NCBI GenBank assembly: GCA_965217935.1
Contig: OZ244581.1
Coordinates: 2,294,001 to 2,358,000 of the forward strand
Direction: 5' to 3'
DNA: 64,000 bases
Origin: JBBROS01 sp965217935
GTDB lineage: Bacteria; Pseudomonadota; Alphaproteobacteria; Acetobacterales; Acetobacteraceae
Under the pieces are notes generated by a model. It saw nothing but the letters and a program-made list of their open reading frames with translations. It made no database searches and was not told where the DNA came from. The position numbers and the translations under genes were made by a program. This document shows, in pieces, positions 14,661-23,386 of the stretch (position 1 is its first letter; each line of letters starts with the position of its first letter).

Positions 14661-16813
14661 GCTTGGGCGTGGGTGCGGCGGCGCGGGTGCGGTCGGAGGG
14701 CGGCGGGCTGCGGGTCGCTTCGCTTTGGCGGGTGGCGCCCGGGGCGTTGATGCTGCTGGGCGAGGCGCTGGAGCGGCTGCCGGCGGCGGGAACGGTGCTG
14801 ACGCCAGGCGGCGCGCGCGGGGTGTTCCGCGGACTGGAGCTGGGACGCGGCGAGGAGGGGCGGCGCGTGCTCGTCGCCATCCGCGTGCCGGGGCGGGATG
14901 ACCCGCAGGCCGGGGCGGCGTTGCAGCTCAGGGCGGACGATGGGCCGGCGATCCGGGTGGCGTTGCCGGAGGCTGTGGCCGGGAGCGCCGAGTTCGGGCA
15001 GGCGGTGGCGGAGGCGGCCGGGGGGCAGAGCTTGGCGGTTGCCCGGTTCATGCTGGACACGCTGCGGCCGCCGGCTGACCGGGACGTGCCGCACGTCACC
15101 ACCGTGCTGCGGGCGTTCCTGTCGCGGGCGGCGGACGAGGATGGCTGCGTCGAGATCATGACGGCGGTGCCGGATTCGTGCGTGCTGCTGCAGGGCTGGG
15201 GGGCCGGGATCGAGGGGCCGGTGACGGTGGTGCTGGCGGGACGGGGGCTTGGTTGTTTCGCCGGGCACTCGGGGGGGTTCCCGCGGGCGGACATCGCCGC
15301 GCCGGCGACGGGGGTGATGCTGGCGCTGCCGGCGGAGGCGGCGGGGGCCTTGCCGGGCGTGGACCACGTGTTCGTGCTGTCGGAGCGAGGGCTGCACAGC
15401 CGGGCGCTGGTGGAGCACCGGCTGCTCGACCCGGCGGGGAGCATCGGGCACATCCGGCACATGCTGCCGACGCTGCGCGGGCCTGCGCCGATGCTGGCGA
15501 CGCTGCGGGAGGCGGCGCGGCCCCGTTTTGAGGGGGTGGACACGCTGTCGGCGGACCCGCATCCGGTGCGGGCCGCGGTGGACACGGCCTTGGCGGCGGC
15601 GGGGGCCGGGGCCTATCTTTCGGGGTGGGTGTTCGACCCGCTGCGGCTGATCGCCTCCTTGCACCTGTGCGGGAAGGGCGGGTATTCGGCCCGGCTCGAT
15701 ACGGAGTGGACGCGGGTGCCGCGGCCGGACGTGTCCGATGCGTTCCGGGACCAGGCGGGCTTTCCCGAGCCGCCGGACGCGGATGCCGGGTTCGCGGCGT
15801 TCGTGCCCCATGCGCCGGCGGCTGGGGACGTGCCTTACTTGCAGTTCGTGTTCCGGGACGGGGAGCGGGCGTTCATGCCGATCCCGGTCCGGGACCCGGC
15901 GGAGGCCGGGGTGCGGGCGGCGCTGCTGGCGAGCGTGGATTTGTATAAGCCTTCCGGGCTGGCGATCGTGGAACGGCATGTCGCGCCGCTGCTGGCCCGG
16001 GTGCGGCCGGCGGCGGGAGGTGCTGCGCGGGTTCTCCTGCGGGGGCCGTTGGACCGGGCGGAGGCGGTGGTCGTCCCGTTGGCCTCGCCTTGCTTGCCGC
16101 GGGCGATGCTGTCCGGCTTCCTGCATGATCCGGCACTGAAAACGGAGCAGGTGGTGTTCGTTTGCGGGCCGGCCTGGGGGCAGGCGGGGCTTAATGCCTT
16201 GCGGGCGATGACGGAGTTCCACGGCTTGCCGGCGTCGATCCTGCTGGCCGAGGCGATGGACGGGGCGCTGGGGGCGTTGCGGGAGGCGGCGCGGGCGAGC
16301 GGGGCGGAGCGGCTGCTGCTGGCCGGGCCTGGCGTGTCGGGACGGGAGGCGGGGTGGCGGCAGAGGTTGGGCCGGGCGTTGGGGCGGAGGGCCTTTGCCT
16401 GTCCGACGGTGCTGTATGAGGACTGGTCGATCCGTTACGCGGGCGAGGCCGGGCTGCGGCTGATGGACATCGCCCCTTGGGCGGAGCCGCATTCGGCGAT
16501 GGCCGGGTTACCGGCGGCGCTGGCTTCGGGGGAGACGCCGGTTCCGGCCGCGATGGGGACGCTGGAGTGCTGCTTGCTGGGGCGGGCGGCGCTGGAGGCG
16601 TTGGACGGCGACGGCGCGCTGGCGACCGAGGCCGGGCGGGAGGCGGCCTTCTTTCTGCGGTTGCAGGCGCTCGGGCTTTCGGGGGTTTGGACGCCTTCGG
16701 TGCAGGTCTACGCGGCGGAGGATTTGGGGGAGCCGGCGGGCGCCCGGGTGGCTCGGCTGGCTGACGGGTGGATGCTGCGGGAACAGGCGCGCGGCTTGGC
16801 GAGGGGGGCGTGA
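14657..16813 (+). CDS. Large GT2-related protein lacking catalytic motifs (probable pseudo-glycosyltransferase)
   Basis: A 718-residue protein of unknown activity. Its layout mirrors the GT2 gene at 10515: an N-terminal half with a GW-x-DP module (AYLSGWVFDPLRLIASLHLC, about residue 319), then from about residue 468 a GT-A-like half starting AVVVPLASPCLPRAMLSGF. The position of the DXD motif reads LLLAGPGVSG, and the acidic GDYEDSD segment is replaced by ATEAGREAAFFLRLQALG. The residues that bind metal-nucleotide-sugar are therefore absent although the frame is intact. It may be a scaffold or regulator of the glycosylation complex. ATGA and TGATG overlaps tie it to the two GT4 genes. Confidence 0.6.
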   Translation: MSLGVGAAARVRSEGGGLRVASLWRVAPGALMLLGEALERLPAAGTVLTPGGARGVFRGLELGRGEEGRRVLVAIRVPGRDDPQAGAALQLRADDGPAIRVALPEAVAGSAEFGQAVAEAAGGQSLAVARFMLDTLRPPADRDVPHVTTVLRAFLSRAADEDGCVEIMTAVPDSCVLLQGWGAGIEGPVTVVLAGRGLGCFAGHSGGFPRADIAAPATGVMLALPAEAAGALPGVDHVFVLSERGLHSRALVEHRLLDPAGSIGHIRHMLPTLRGPAPMLATLREAARPRFEGVDTLSADPHPVRAAVDTALAAAGAGAYLSGWVFDPLRLIASLHLCGKGGYSARLDTEWTRVPRPDVSDAFRDQAGFPEPPDADAGFAAFVPHAPAAGDVPYLQFVFRDGERAFMPIPVRDPAEAGVRAALLASVDLYKPSGLAIVERHVAPLLARVRPAAGGAARVLLRGPLDRAEAVVVPLASPCLPRAMLSGFLHDPALKTEQVVFVCGPAWGQAGLNALRAMTEFHGLPASILLAEAMDGALGALREAARASGAERLLLAGPGVSGREAGWRQRLGRALGRRAFACPTVLYEDWSIRYAGEAGLRLMDIAPWAEPHSAMAGLPAALASGETPVPAAMGTLECCLLGRAALEALDGDGALATEAGREAAFFLRLQALGLSGVWTPSVQVYAAEDLGEPAGARVARLADGWMLREQARGLARGA

Positions 16814-18093
16814 TGCGGGTTCTGGTCATCTCGCACGGGCATCCGGCGTTCTCCATCGGGGGGGCGGAGGTGGCGTCGCATACCTTGTTCCGGGCGTTGA
16901 ACGGGACGGAGGGCGTAGAGGCGTTCTACCTGGCGCGGGCGGCGTCGCCGATGCGGCGGCACGTGGCGACGCCGCTGATGAGCCTTCGGCAAGGGGAGCG
17001 GGAGGTGTTCCTGCATACCGACGCCTGGGACGAGTTCTGGCTGTCGAACGGGGGGATCGCCGACCTTCAGGGGGCGTTCGCCTCGTATCTGGACCATGTG
17101 CGCCCGGACGTGGTGCACTTCCATCACGTGATCGGGCTGGGGGTGGAGGCGCTGTTGCAGGTCCGCCGCCAGTTGCCCGGCGCGCGGATCGTGCTGACGT
17201 TCCACGAATACCTGCCGATCTGTCCGAACCATGGGCAGATGGTGAAGGCGCAGCGGCGGACGCTGTGCCACGAGGCGTCTCCCGCGGCCTGCAACCAGTG
17301 CTTCCCGCAGCATTCGCCGGCGTCGCTGTTCCAGCGGGAGCAGCATCTGAAGAACCATCTGCTGGTGGCGGACGCGTTCGTGTCGCCGAGCCGGTTCCTG
17401 GTGGAGCGTTACGTGCAGTGGGGGCTGCCGGAGGCGCGGTTCTCGGTGATCGAGAACGGGCTGGAGGGGCGGCCCGTGCCGCCACGCGCTTTGCCGCCGG
17501 GGGGACGGCGGGATCGGTTCGCGTTCTTTGGCCAGGTGACGGAGTTCAAGGGGCTGCACGTGTTGCTGGATGCGGTGGCGCGGGTGCCGGAGGCGGTCTG
17601 GGGCGAGGCGACGCTGAACGTCTATGGCGGGAACCTGGAGTTCCAGCCGGAGGCGTTCCGGACGCGGTTCACGGAGCTGATGGAGCGGGCCGGGCGGCGG
17701 GCGCGGTTCCATGGCAGCTACCGCCCGGAGGACCTGAAGAGGCTGATGGCGGGGGTGGATTGGATCGTGATGCCGTCGATCTGGTGGGAGAACTCTCCGG
17801 TGGTGATCCAGGAGAGCTTCCTGCACCGGCGTCCGCCCATCGTGAGCGATATCGGCGGCATGGCGGAGAAGGTGGCCGACGACGTGGACGGGCTGCATTT
17901 CCGGGTGGGAAGCCCGGAAGATTTGGCGGACCGGTTGAGCCGGGCGCTGCAAGAGCCGGGGCTATGGGAGCGGTTGTCCGCGGCGGCGCCTGAGCCTTCG
18001 GATTTGCAGGCGTTCGCCCGGGCGCATCTCGCGGTCTACCGGGACGGGGAGGCCGATGCGGCGCCGGGCGAGGCTCGGGCGGCGGCTGCTTGA
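16813..18093 (+). CDS. GT4-family glycosyltransferase
   Basis: A 426-residue GT-B enzyme closely similar in plan to the one at 13401: MRVLVISHGHPAFSIGGAE, HFHHVIGLGVEAL, a cysteine insert (ICPNHGQM then LCHEASPAACNQCFPQ), FAFFGQVTEFKGLHVLL and the E-x7-E site WWENSPVVIQESF near residue 325. The start at 16813 overlaps the previous stop by one base (TGATG). The two GT4 enzymes look like duplicated transferases acting on successive linkages of one glycan. Confidence 0.88.
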   Translation: MRVLVISHGHPAFSIGGAEVASHTLFRALNGTEGVEAFYLARAASPMRRHVATPLMSLRQGEREVFLHTDAWDEFWLSNGGIADLQGAFASYLDHVRPDVVHFHHVIGLGVEALLQVRRQLPGARIVLTFHEYLPICPNHGQMVKAQRRTLCHEASPAACNQCFPQHSPASLFQREQHLKNHLLVADAFVSPSRFLVERYVQWGLPEARFSVIENGLEGRPVPPRALPPGGRRDRFAFFGQVTEFKGLHVLLDAVARVPEAVWGEATLNVYGGNLEFQPEAFRTRFTELMERAGRRARFHGSYRPEDLKRLMAGVDWIVMPSIWWENSPVVIQESFLHRRPPIVSDIGGMAEKVADDVDGLHFRVGSPEDLADRLSRALQEPGLWERLSAAAPEPSDLQAFARAHLAVYRDGEADAAPGEARAAAA

Positions 18094-18115
18094 ATTCGAT
18101 GATGAGGTCATTGCC

Positions 18116-19297
18116 ATGAAGAAAGTTCTGGTCATCAGCCCGTCGGGCGAGGTTTACGACCATGATTGCGTGCGGTGGTATCGCGACGCCTCGTTCGCCA
18201 AGCAGCCGAACCATTACCACAACATCGGCGACGCGTTCGTGTTCGACAGTTCCTTGAAGCTGCTGAATTTCAGCAAGCTGGAGCCGCTGAAGATTCGCAC
18301 GCCGACGGACGCGGACATCGAGCGCTACAACAACGAGTACGACTACGCGTTCCTGCGCGGGTCGAATTACCTGCATTCGGCGATGGATTGGGAGAACGCG
18401 CCGTCGGTGCTGGCGAAGCTGCGGATTCCGATCGTGGCGTTCGGGATCGGGGCGCAGGCGCCGTCCAAGGGGCCGCTGGTGCTGAGCCAGGCGAGCAGGC
18501 GGGTGCTGGCGATAATCGCCGAGCGGTCGGTGTCGCTTGGGGTGCGCGGGGCGTATACGGCCGACGTGCTTTGGTCGCTCGGCATCCGCAACGCGCGGAT
18601 CGTTGGGTGCCCGACGATTTTCCGCAACAACGACCCGACGCTCAGGATCGACCTGCCGCCCATCGAGAGCGTGCGGGAGGTGGCCTACACGCTCAGGCGG
18701 GAGGTCGATGCGACCTACGCGCAGGATTTGCGGCGTTACTTGGACCTGCAGCGGGACACGATCCTGGACCTGGCGCGGCGCTTCAACGTGGACGTGCTGG
18801 CGCAGGGGGAGGTTGAGGAGAAGAACATCCTCTGGGGCGACGCGGAGCAGCAGGCCTGGGGGATTGGGAAGCTCCGTGCCGAGGGTTGGCTGCGGGGGGC
18901 CGACGACCCGCTCGAGAAAATGTATTCGACCAACCTTTTCTACTCGGACTCGGTCGAGGAATTCGAGCAGAAGGTCGGCAGCAAGGACCTGGTGCTCGGA
19001 TACCGGCTGCACGGGAACCTGCTCGGCCTCGCGAACCGGGTGCCGGCGGTTTACTTCACCTACGACAGCCGGACGGCGGAGTTCGCCGAGACGCTGCAGA
19101 TCCCGAGCTTCGACGTGTTCGCGGGCAAGACGTTCCGGTTGGAGGATTACTGGGACCAGTCTTTGTTCGAGCGGTTCAACCGGGCTTATTACCAGCGCTA
19201 CCGCGAGATGCGGCTGTTTCTCGATGAGAACGGCGTCGACCATAAGATGGTGGACGAGGCGAAGGCGACGGGGGCGGCGCAGGAGCGGGCGGCGTGA
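18116..19297 (+). CDS. Polysaccharide pyruvyl transferase family protein
   Basis: A 393-residue protein of the CsaB/WcaK-like pyruvyl transferase fold, which adds ketal-linked pyruvate from PEP to a sugar. Visible family marks are HNIGDAFVF near the N-terminus, FGIGAQAP, SLGVRGAYTADVLWSLG, IVGCPTIF and the C-terminal DLVLGYRLHGNLLGLANRVP. The ATG at 18116 follows a GATGAGG SD and lies 22 bases after the GT4. In Gram-positive S-layer systems CsaB pyruvylates the anchoring glycan; whether it does so here is inference. Confidence 0.83.
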   Translation: MKKVLVISPSGEVYDHDCVRWYRDASFAKQPNHYHNIGDAFVFDSSLKLLNFSKLEPLKIRTPTDADIERYNNEYDYAFLRGSNYLHSAMDWENAPSVLAKLRIPIVAFGIGAQAPSKGPLVLSQASRRVLAIIAERSVSLGVRGAYTADVLWSLGIRNARIVGCPTIFRNNDPTLRIDLPPIESVREVAYTLRREVDATYAQDLRRYLDLQRDTILDLARRFNVDVLAQGEVEEKNILWGDAEQQAWGIGKLRAEGWLRGADDPLEKMYSTNLFYSDSVEEFEQKVGSKDLVLGYRLHGNLLGLANRVPAVYFTYDSRTAEFAETLQIPSFDVFAGKTFRLEDYWDQSLFERFNRAYYQRYREMRLFLDENGVDHKMVDEAKATGAAQERAA

Positions 19298-19953
19298 GCG
19301 CTGCCCTGGCCGACGTCTCGGCCCCGGCGGTGGCCGGGTACGTGGAGGCGGTGACTGCGAACGCGGTGCTGGGGTGGGTTTGGACGCCGGGCCGGGCGGA
19401 GACGTTGGGGGTTGAGCTTCGGCTCGGGGCGGAGGTGGTGGCGCGGTCGGTGGCCGACGAGCTGCGCGAGGACTTGGCGCGGAACGGGATCGGCGATGGA
19501 CGCCATGCCTTCACGCTGGCGGTGCCGGAGGAGCTGCGGGGGCGGCTGTCGGAGCTGCGGGTGTTCGCGCTCGATCTGGGCGGGGGCACCGTGGCTTTGG
19601 GGCAGCCGCCGGCGGAGGACGGGGTTGGGGAGCGGCTGGCGCACCTGCACCGGGGGGTGGAGATGCTCGTGGCGTCGCAGCGGGTGCTGCACCGGAACCT
19701 GCAGGCGGCGTTGCTGGCGCGCGGCGAGGACGGCGGCGCGGTGTCGGAGATCGCGGCGGCGCAGGCGGGGCTGAAGGAGGGGATCGCGACGCTTGAGCTG
19801 TTCGTGATGCGCCTGGAGGAGAAGCTGGCGGCGCTGACGCCGCGGGCGGAGCCGACGGCCGGGCCGCGCTGGGCGCTGGGCGGCGTGGCGGCGGCGGCGT
19901 TCGCGGCGCTCGGGGTGTCGGTTTGGGCGCTGGTCCGGGTGATGCCGGGGTGA
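19294..19953 (+). CDS. C-terminally membrane-anchored coiled-coil protein, function unknown
   Basis: A 219-residue protein with three parts. Residues ~13-80 form a small domain (AVLGWVWTPGRAETLGVELR then ADELREDL and GIGDGRHAFTLAVP) that resembles the GW-x-DP module of the two large GT2-type proteins. Residues ~100-185 are alanine/glutamate/leucine-rich and probably helical or coiled coil. One hydrophobic segment near the C-terminus (ALGGVAAAAFAALGVSVWAL) is a likely tail anchor. It starts with GTG overlapping the pyruvyl transferase stop, and its own stop overlaps the ABC gene. It may link the glycosylation enzymes to the exporter at the membrane. Confidence 0.6.
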   Translation: MSAALADVSAPAVAGYVEAVTANAVLGWVWTPGRAETLGVELRLGAEVVARSVADELREDLARNGIGDGRHAFTLAVPEELRGRLSELRVFALDLGGGTVALGQPPAEDGVGERLAHLHRGVEMLVASQRVLHRNLQAALLARGEDGGAVSEIAAAQAGLKEGIATLELFVMRLEEKLAALTPRAEPTAGPRWALGGVAAAAFAALGVSVWALVRVMPG

Positions 19954-21659
19954 CGCCGATGGCGGGCGACGTGATCGGCCCGGCGCGGCGGCTGGCGGCC
20001 CGGGGGGTGGTCGGGATCGCCGGGCTGAGCGTGCTGTGCAGCCTGGGCGTGCTGTCGGTGCCGGTGTTCAACATGCAGGTGTTCAACCGGGTGCTGCCGA
20101 CGCGCGATGCGGGAACGTTGGGGGCGCTGGCGATCGGGATGGCGATCGGGCTGCTGGCGTATCTGGTGCTGGATACGTTGCGGGGCTTGGCGCTGGAGGC
20201 CCTGGCCGGGCGGGTGACGCGGCTGCTGGCGGCGCCGCTGGTGCGGGCGGTGGCGGCGGGCGGGCGCGGCGGGGGGGCGGCGTCCGAGGCGATGACCGAT
20301 CTGGAGACGTTGCGGGGCTTCTTTTCCAGCCCGGCCTGCACCGCGCCGTTCGATGCGGCGATGGCGCCGGTGCTGCTGTTGGTGCTGCTGGGGGAGCATT
20401 GGGGGTTCGCGGCTCTGGGCACGGTCTCCTGCCTGATCCTGGTGGGGATGAACGCGCTGGGGGACCGGGTGTCGCGGGAGGCGATGCTGGCGGCGAACGA
20501 GGCCTCGGCGGCGGCGCTGCGGCGGGCGGCGGATGCGGTGCAGGCGTCCGAGGTGGTGCTGGCGAACGGGATGCTGCCGACGTTGTCGGGGTTGTGGCAG
20601 GCCGGGCAGCTTCGGGCGTCGGGGCTGGTGCATCGGGCGGTGCTGCGGGCGCGGGCCGTCTCGGCGGTGACGAACGCGCTGCGCATGGCGATGACGGCGG
20701 CGATGGTGGCGCTTGGCTTGATCCTGGCGCTGAGCGGGGAGGCGAGCACGGGGAGCATGGTGCTGGCCAACATGGTGGTGGCCCGGTTGCTGCTGCCGTT
20801 CCAGCAGTATGCGGGGACGAAGCGGCGCTGGATCGACGCGATGGCGGCCTGGCGGCGCGTGCGGGCGGCGCTGGAGTTGTCGGTGCCGGCGCGGTATGGA
20901 CACGCGATGCCGAAGCCGGCGGCGCGCCTGGTGGTGGAGCGGCTGGTGTATCTGCCGCAGGGCGGGGACCGGCCGCTGTTGCGGGGCATGTCGTTCGCGG
21001 CGGAGCCGGGCGAGGCGGTGGGGGTGATCGGGCCGTCTTCGGCGGGCAAGACGACGCTGGTGCGGATGGCGGTGGGGATGCAGGCGCCGACCTCCGGGGG
21101 CGTGTACCTGGACGGGACCAGCACGTTCCTTTGGGAGCGGGAGGATTTTGCCCGGCACGTGGGCTACGTGCCGCAGGGGCTGTCGCTGCTGGACGCGACG
21201 GTGGCCGAGAACATCGCCCGGATGGGACGCCCGGACATGGCGGCGGTGCGGGAGGCGGCGATGCGGGCCGGGGCGCACCGGTTCATCGCGGCGTTGCCGG
21301 ACGGCTATGCGACGCGGATCGCGGGCAGCGCGCTTTCGAGCGGGCAGCGGCAGCGGGTGGCCTTGGCGCGGGCGCTGTATGGTCGCCCGGGCTTGCTGGT
21401 GCTGGATGAGCCGAGCGCGTTCCTCGACAAGGATGGCGAGGCGGAGGTGATCGCGCTGCTGGCGCGGCTGCGCACGGAGGGGGTCACGGTGCTGCTGGTC
21501 ACGCACCGCCCGGCGTTGCTGGCGGCGGTCGATAAGGTGGTGCTGCTGCGGGAGGGGGCGGTGGCGCAGTTCGGCGAGCGGGACGCGGTGCTGGAGGCGT
21601 TGGCGCCGCCGAAGCCGGTGCGGCTGGTCCGGGCGGCTGAGCGGGCGGCGTTGCCATGA
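19950..21659 (+). CDS. Type I secretion ABC transporter (permease-ATPase fusion), first paralogue
   Basis: A 569-residue PrtD/HlyB-class exporter without a C39 peptidase domain. The transmembrane half (to about residue 310) begins VPVFNMQVFNRVLPTRDAGTL, typical of T1SS permeases. The ATPase half has Walker A GPSSAGKTT, Q-loop YVPQG, signature SSGQRQRVALARAL (LSSGQ, a variant of LSGGQ), Walker B LLVLDEPSA and the switch histidine in VTHRPA. I chose the GTG at 19950 because it overlaps the previous stop (GTGA) as elsewhere in this operon; an ATG at 19959 is possible. Confidence 0.9.
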   Translation: MTPMAGDVIGPARRLAARGVVGIAGLSVLCSLGVLSVPVFNMQVFNRVLPTRDAGTLGALAIGMAIGLLAYLVLDTLRGLALEALAGRVTRLLAAPLVRAVAAGGRGGGAASEAMTDLETLRGFFSSPACTAPFDAAMAPVLLLVLLGEHWGFAALGTVSCLILVGMNALGDRVSREAMLAANEASAAALRRAADAVQASEVVLANGMLPTLSGLWQAGQLRASGLVHRAVLRARAVSAVTNALRMAMTAAMVALGLILALSGEASTGSMVLANMVVARLLLPFQQYAGTKRRWIDAMAAWRRVRAALELSVPARYGHAMPKPAARLVVERLVYLPQGGDRPLLRGMSFAAEPGEAVGVIGPSSAGKTTLVRMAVGMQAPTSGGVYLDGTSTFLWEREDFARHVGYVPQGLSLLDATVAENIARMGRPDMAAVREAAMRAGAHRFIAALPDGYATRIAGSALSSGQRQRVALARALYGRPGLLVLDEPSAFLDKDGEAEVIALLARLRTEGVTVLLVTHRPALLAAVDKVVLLREGAVAQFGERDAVLEALAPPKPVRLVRAAERAALP

Positions 21660-23272
21660 CTGTTCGGAGGCGCGTGCGGCGCACCCTGGCGGGCGGGTTC
21701 GGGCTCGCGCTGCTGTTGAGCGTGCTGGTGGATGTCGCGGTGCTGGTGGTGCCGATCTACGACATGCAGCTTTATGACCGGGTGTTGCAGAGCCGGAACA
21801 TGGACACGCTGGCGGCGATGTCGGTGGCGTGCGCGACCGGGCTCGCGATGTATGCGCTGGTCGATTACCTGCGCAACGCGTGCTTCGTGGCGATCGGGGA
21901 GGCGATGGGGCGGCACCTGAGCGGGGCGGTGCTGGAGGAGGGGGTCCGGCGCGCGGCGGCCGGGGACCGGAAGGCGGGGACTGAGCTGGTGCGGGATCTG
22001 AACGAGATCCAGGGCTTCCTGTCGTCGGGGGCGGTGGCGGTGCCGCTCGACGCCTTGTGCGCGCCGTTGTTGCTCGCGGTGCTGTTTTTGCTGCATCCGG
22101 CGTTCGGGTTCCTGGGGGTGATCGGGATCTCGCTGCTGGTGCTGGCCGGGTTGCTGGCGGAGTGGCGGGTGCGCCCGGCTTTGCTCGCGGCCCAGGCGCG
22201 GCGGACGGACGCGCAGTCGATGCTGTCGCGCAGCTTCAGCGATCCGGAGGTGGCGGATGGGTTGGGGATGCTGCCCGCGATCGGGCGGCGCTGGGCGGCG
22301 CGGCATGGCGAGGCGCTGGAGGGGCTGAACCGGATCGGGGGCCTGGCACTGGCGGTGGCGGGGGTGTCGCGGCTGCTGCGGATGAGCATGCAGGCGGGGG
22401 TGATGGCGGCGGGGGCGATGCTGGTGCTGGCGGGGGCGACGACGCCGGGGAGCCTGATGGGGGCGAACCTGCTCACGGGCAAGGCGCTGGGGCCGTTCGA
22501 CCTGCTGGTGGGGAGCTGGCGGCATTGGGCCTTGGCTCATGCGGCGTGGCGGCGGATCGAGCGGCTGCTGTCGCAGGCGGAGCCGGCGCGGAAGGTCGGC
22601 GAGGCGGAGGCAAGGCCGGGGCTGGTGGTTGAGGGGGCCGGGGTGCGGTCCGCGGACGGGCGTTGGCTGCTGCGGGACGTGGATTTGGCGATCCCGCCCG
22701 GAACTTTGGCGCTGGTGGCCGGGCCGAACGGGGCGGGCAAGACGACGTTGCTGCGGCTGCTGGCCGGGCTGACGTCGACGGAGAGCGGGTCGGTGCTGCT
22801 GGATGGCGTGCCGGCCGGCGGGGATGGCTGCGTGGGGTTCCTGCCGCAGTCGGTCTCGCTGCTGGAGGGGACGGTCGGGGAGAACATCGCCCGGTTCCGG
22901 CGAGGCGGGCTGGACGGGGCGGTCGAGGCGGCCCGGGCGGCGGAGGTGCATGAGCTGGTGGGGCGGATGGCGCGGGGCTACGACACCGCGCTCGCGAGCA
23001 ACGGGGCGTCGCTGTCGGGGGGAATGCGGCAGCGGGTGGGGGTGGCGCGGGCCTTGTTCGGCGGGCCGCGGCTGTTGCTGCTGGATGAGCCGGATGCGAG
23101 CCTGGACGCGGATGGCGGGGAGGCGCTGCTGCGGGCGTTGCGGCGGTGCTGCGAGGCGGGAGCGGTCGTGGTGGTGACGAGCCATCGCCCGGCGATGCGG
23201 GCGGCGGCGGACCGGGTGATCGAGTTGCGCGATGGGCGTCTGGCCGAGGCGGCGGCCGCCGAAGCGGCTTGA
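21656..23272 (+). CDS. Type I secretion ABC transporter (permease-ATPase fusion), second paralogue
   Basis: A 538-residue second T1SS ABC protein. The membrane half opens with VVPIYDMQLYDRVLQSRNMDTL. The ATPase half has Walker A GPNGAGKTT, Q-loop FLPQSVSLL, signature LSGGMRQRVGVARAL, Walker B LLLLDEPDA and the switch region TSHRPA. Both it and the preceding ABC protein keep catalytic residues, but their signatures differ (LSSGQ versus LSGGM). ATGA overlap makes a 1:1 synthesis ratio likely, so a heterodimer is plausible. Confidence 0.9.
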   Translation: MTVRRRVRRTLAGGFGLALLLSVLVDVAVLVVPIYDMQLYDRVLQSRNMDTLAAMSVACATGLAMYALVDYLRNACFVAIGEAMGRHLSGAVLEEGVRRAAAGDRKAGTELVRDLNEIQGFLSSGAVAVPLDALCAPLLLAVLFLLHPAFGFLGVIGISLLVLAGLLAEWRVRPALLAAQARRTDAQSMLSRSFSDPEVADGLGMLPAIGRRWAARHGEALEGLNRIGGLALAVAGVSRLLRMSMQAGVMAAGAMLVLAGATTPGSLMGANLLTGKALGPFDLLVGSWRHWALAHAAWRRIERLLSQAEPARKVGEAEARPGLVVEGAGVRSADGRWLLRDVDLAIPPGTLALVAGPNGAGKTTLLRLLAGLTSTESGSVLLDGVPAGGDGCVGFLPQSVSLLEGTVGENIARFRRGGLDGAVEAARAAEVHELVGRMARGYDTALASNGASLSGGMRQRVGVARALFGGPRLLLLDEPDASLDADGGEALLRALRRCCEAGAVVVVTSHRPAMRAAADRVIELRDGRLAEAAAAEAA

Positions 23273-23386
23273 GCGGGCTGGCATGGCCGGTGCCGTGCAA
23301 GCCTGCTTGGAACGTTTAAGGACGCATCATTTGCCGGCAGCGTGCCAGTAGGCTCTGCCGAATGACGCTTAAGCGGAGGATCGGTG

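Noticed and set aside
14645..16492. 615-codon minus-strand open frame opposite the pseudo-GT2 gene
   Set aside because: Low-complexity Arg/Pro/His composition; the plus-strand frame is coupled to both neighbours and has paralogues.
19176..21506. 776-codon minus-strand open frame opposite the first ABC exporter
   Set aside because: Same compositional artefact; the plus strand encodes complete Walker and signature motifs.
23278..23348. Inverted repeat CTGGCA/TGCCAG between the second ABC gene and HlyD
   Set aside because: Six-base arms 59 bases apart in GC-rich DNA are expected by chance.
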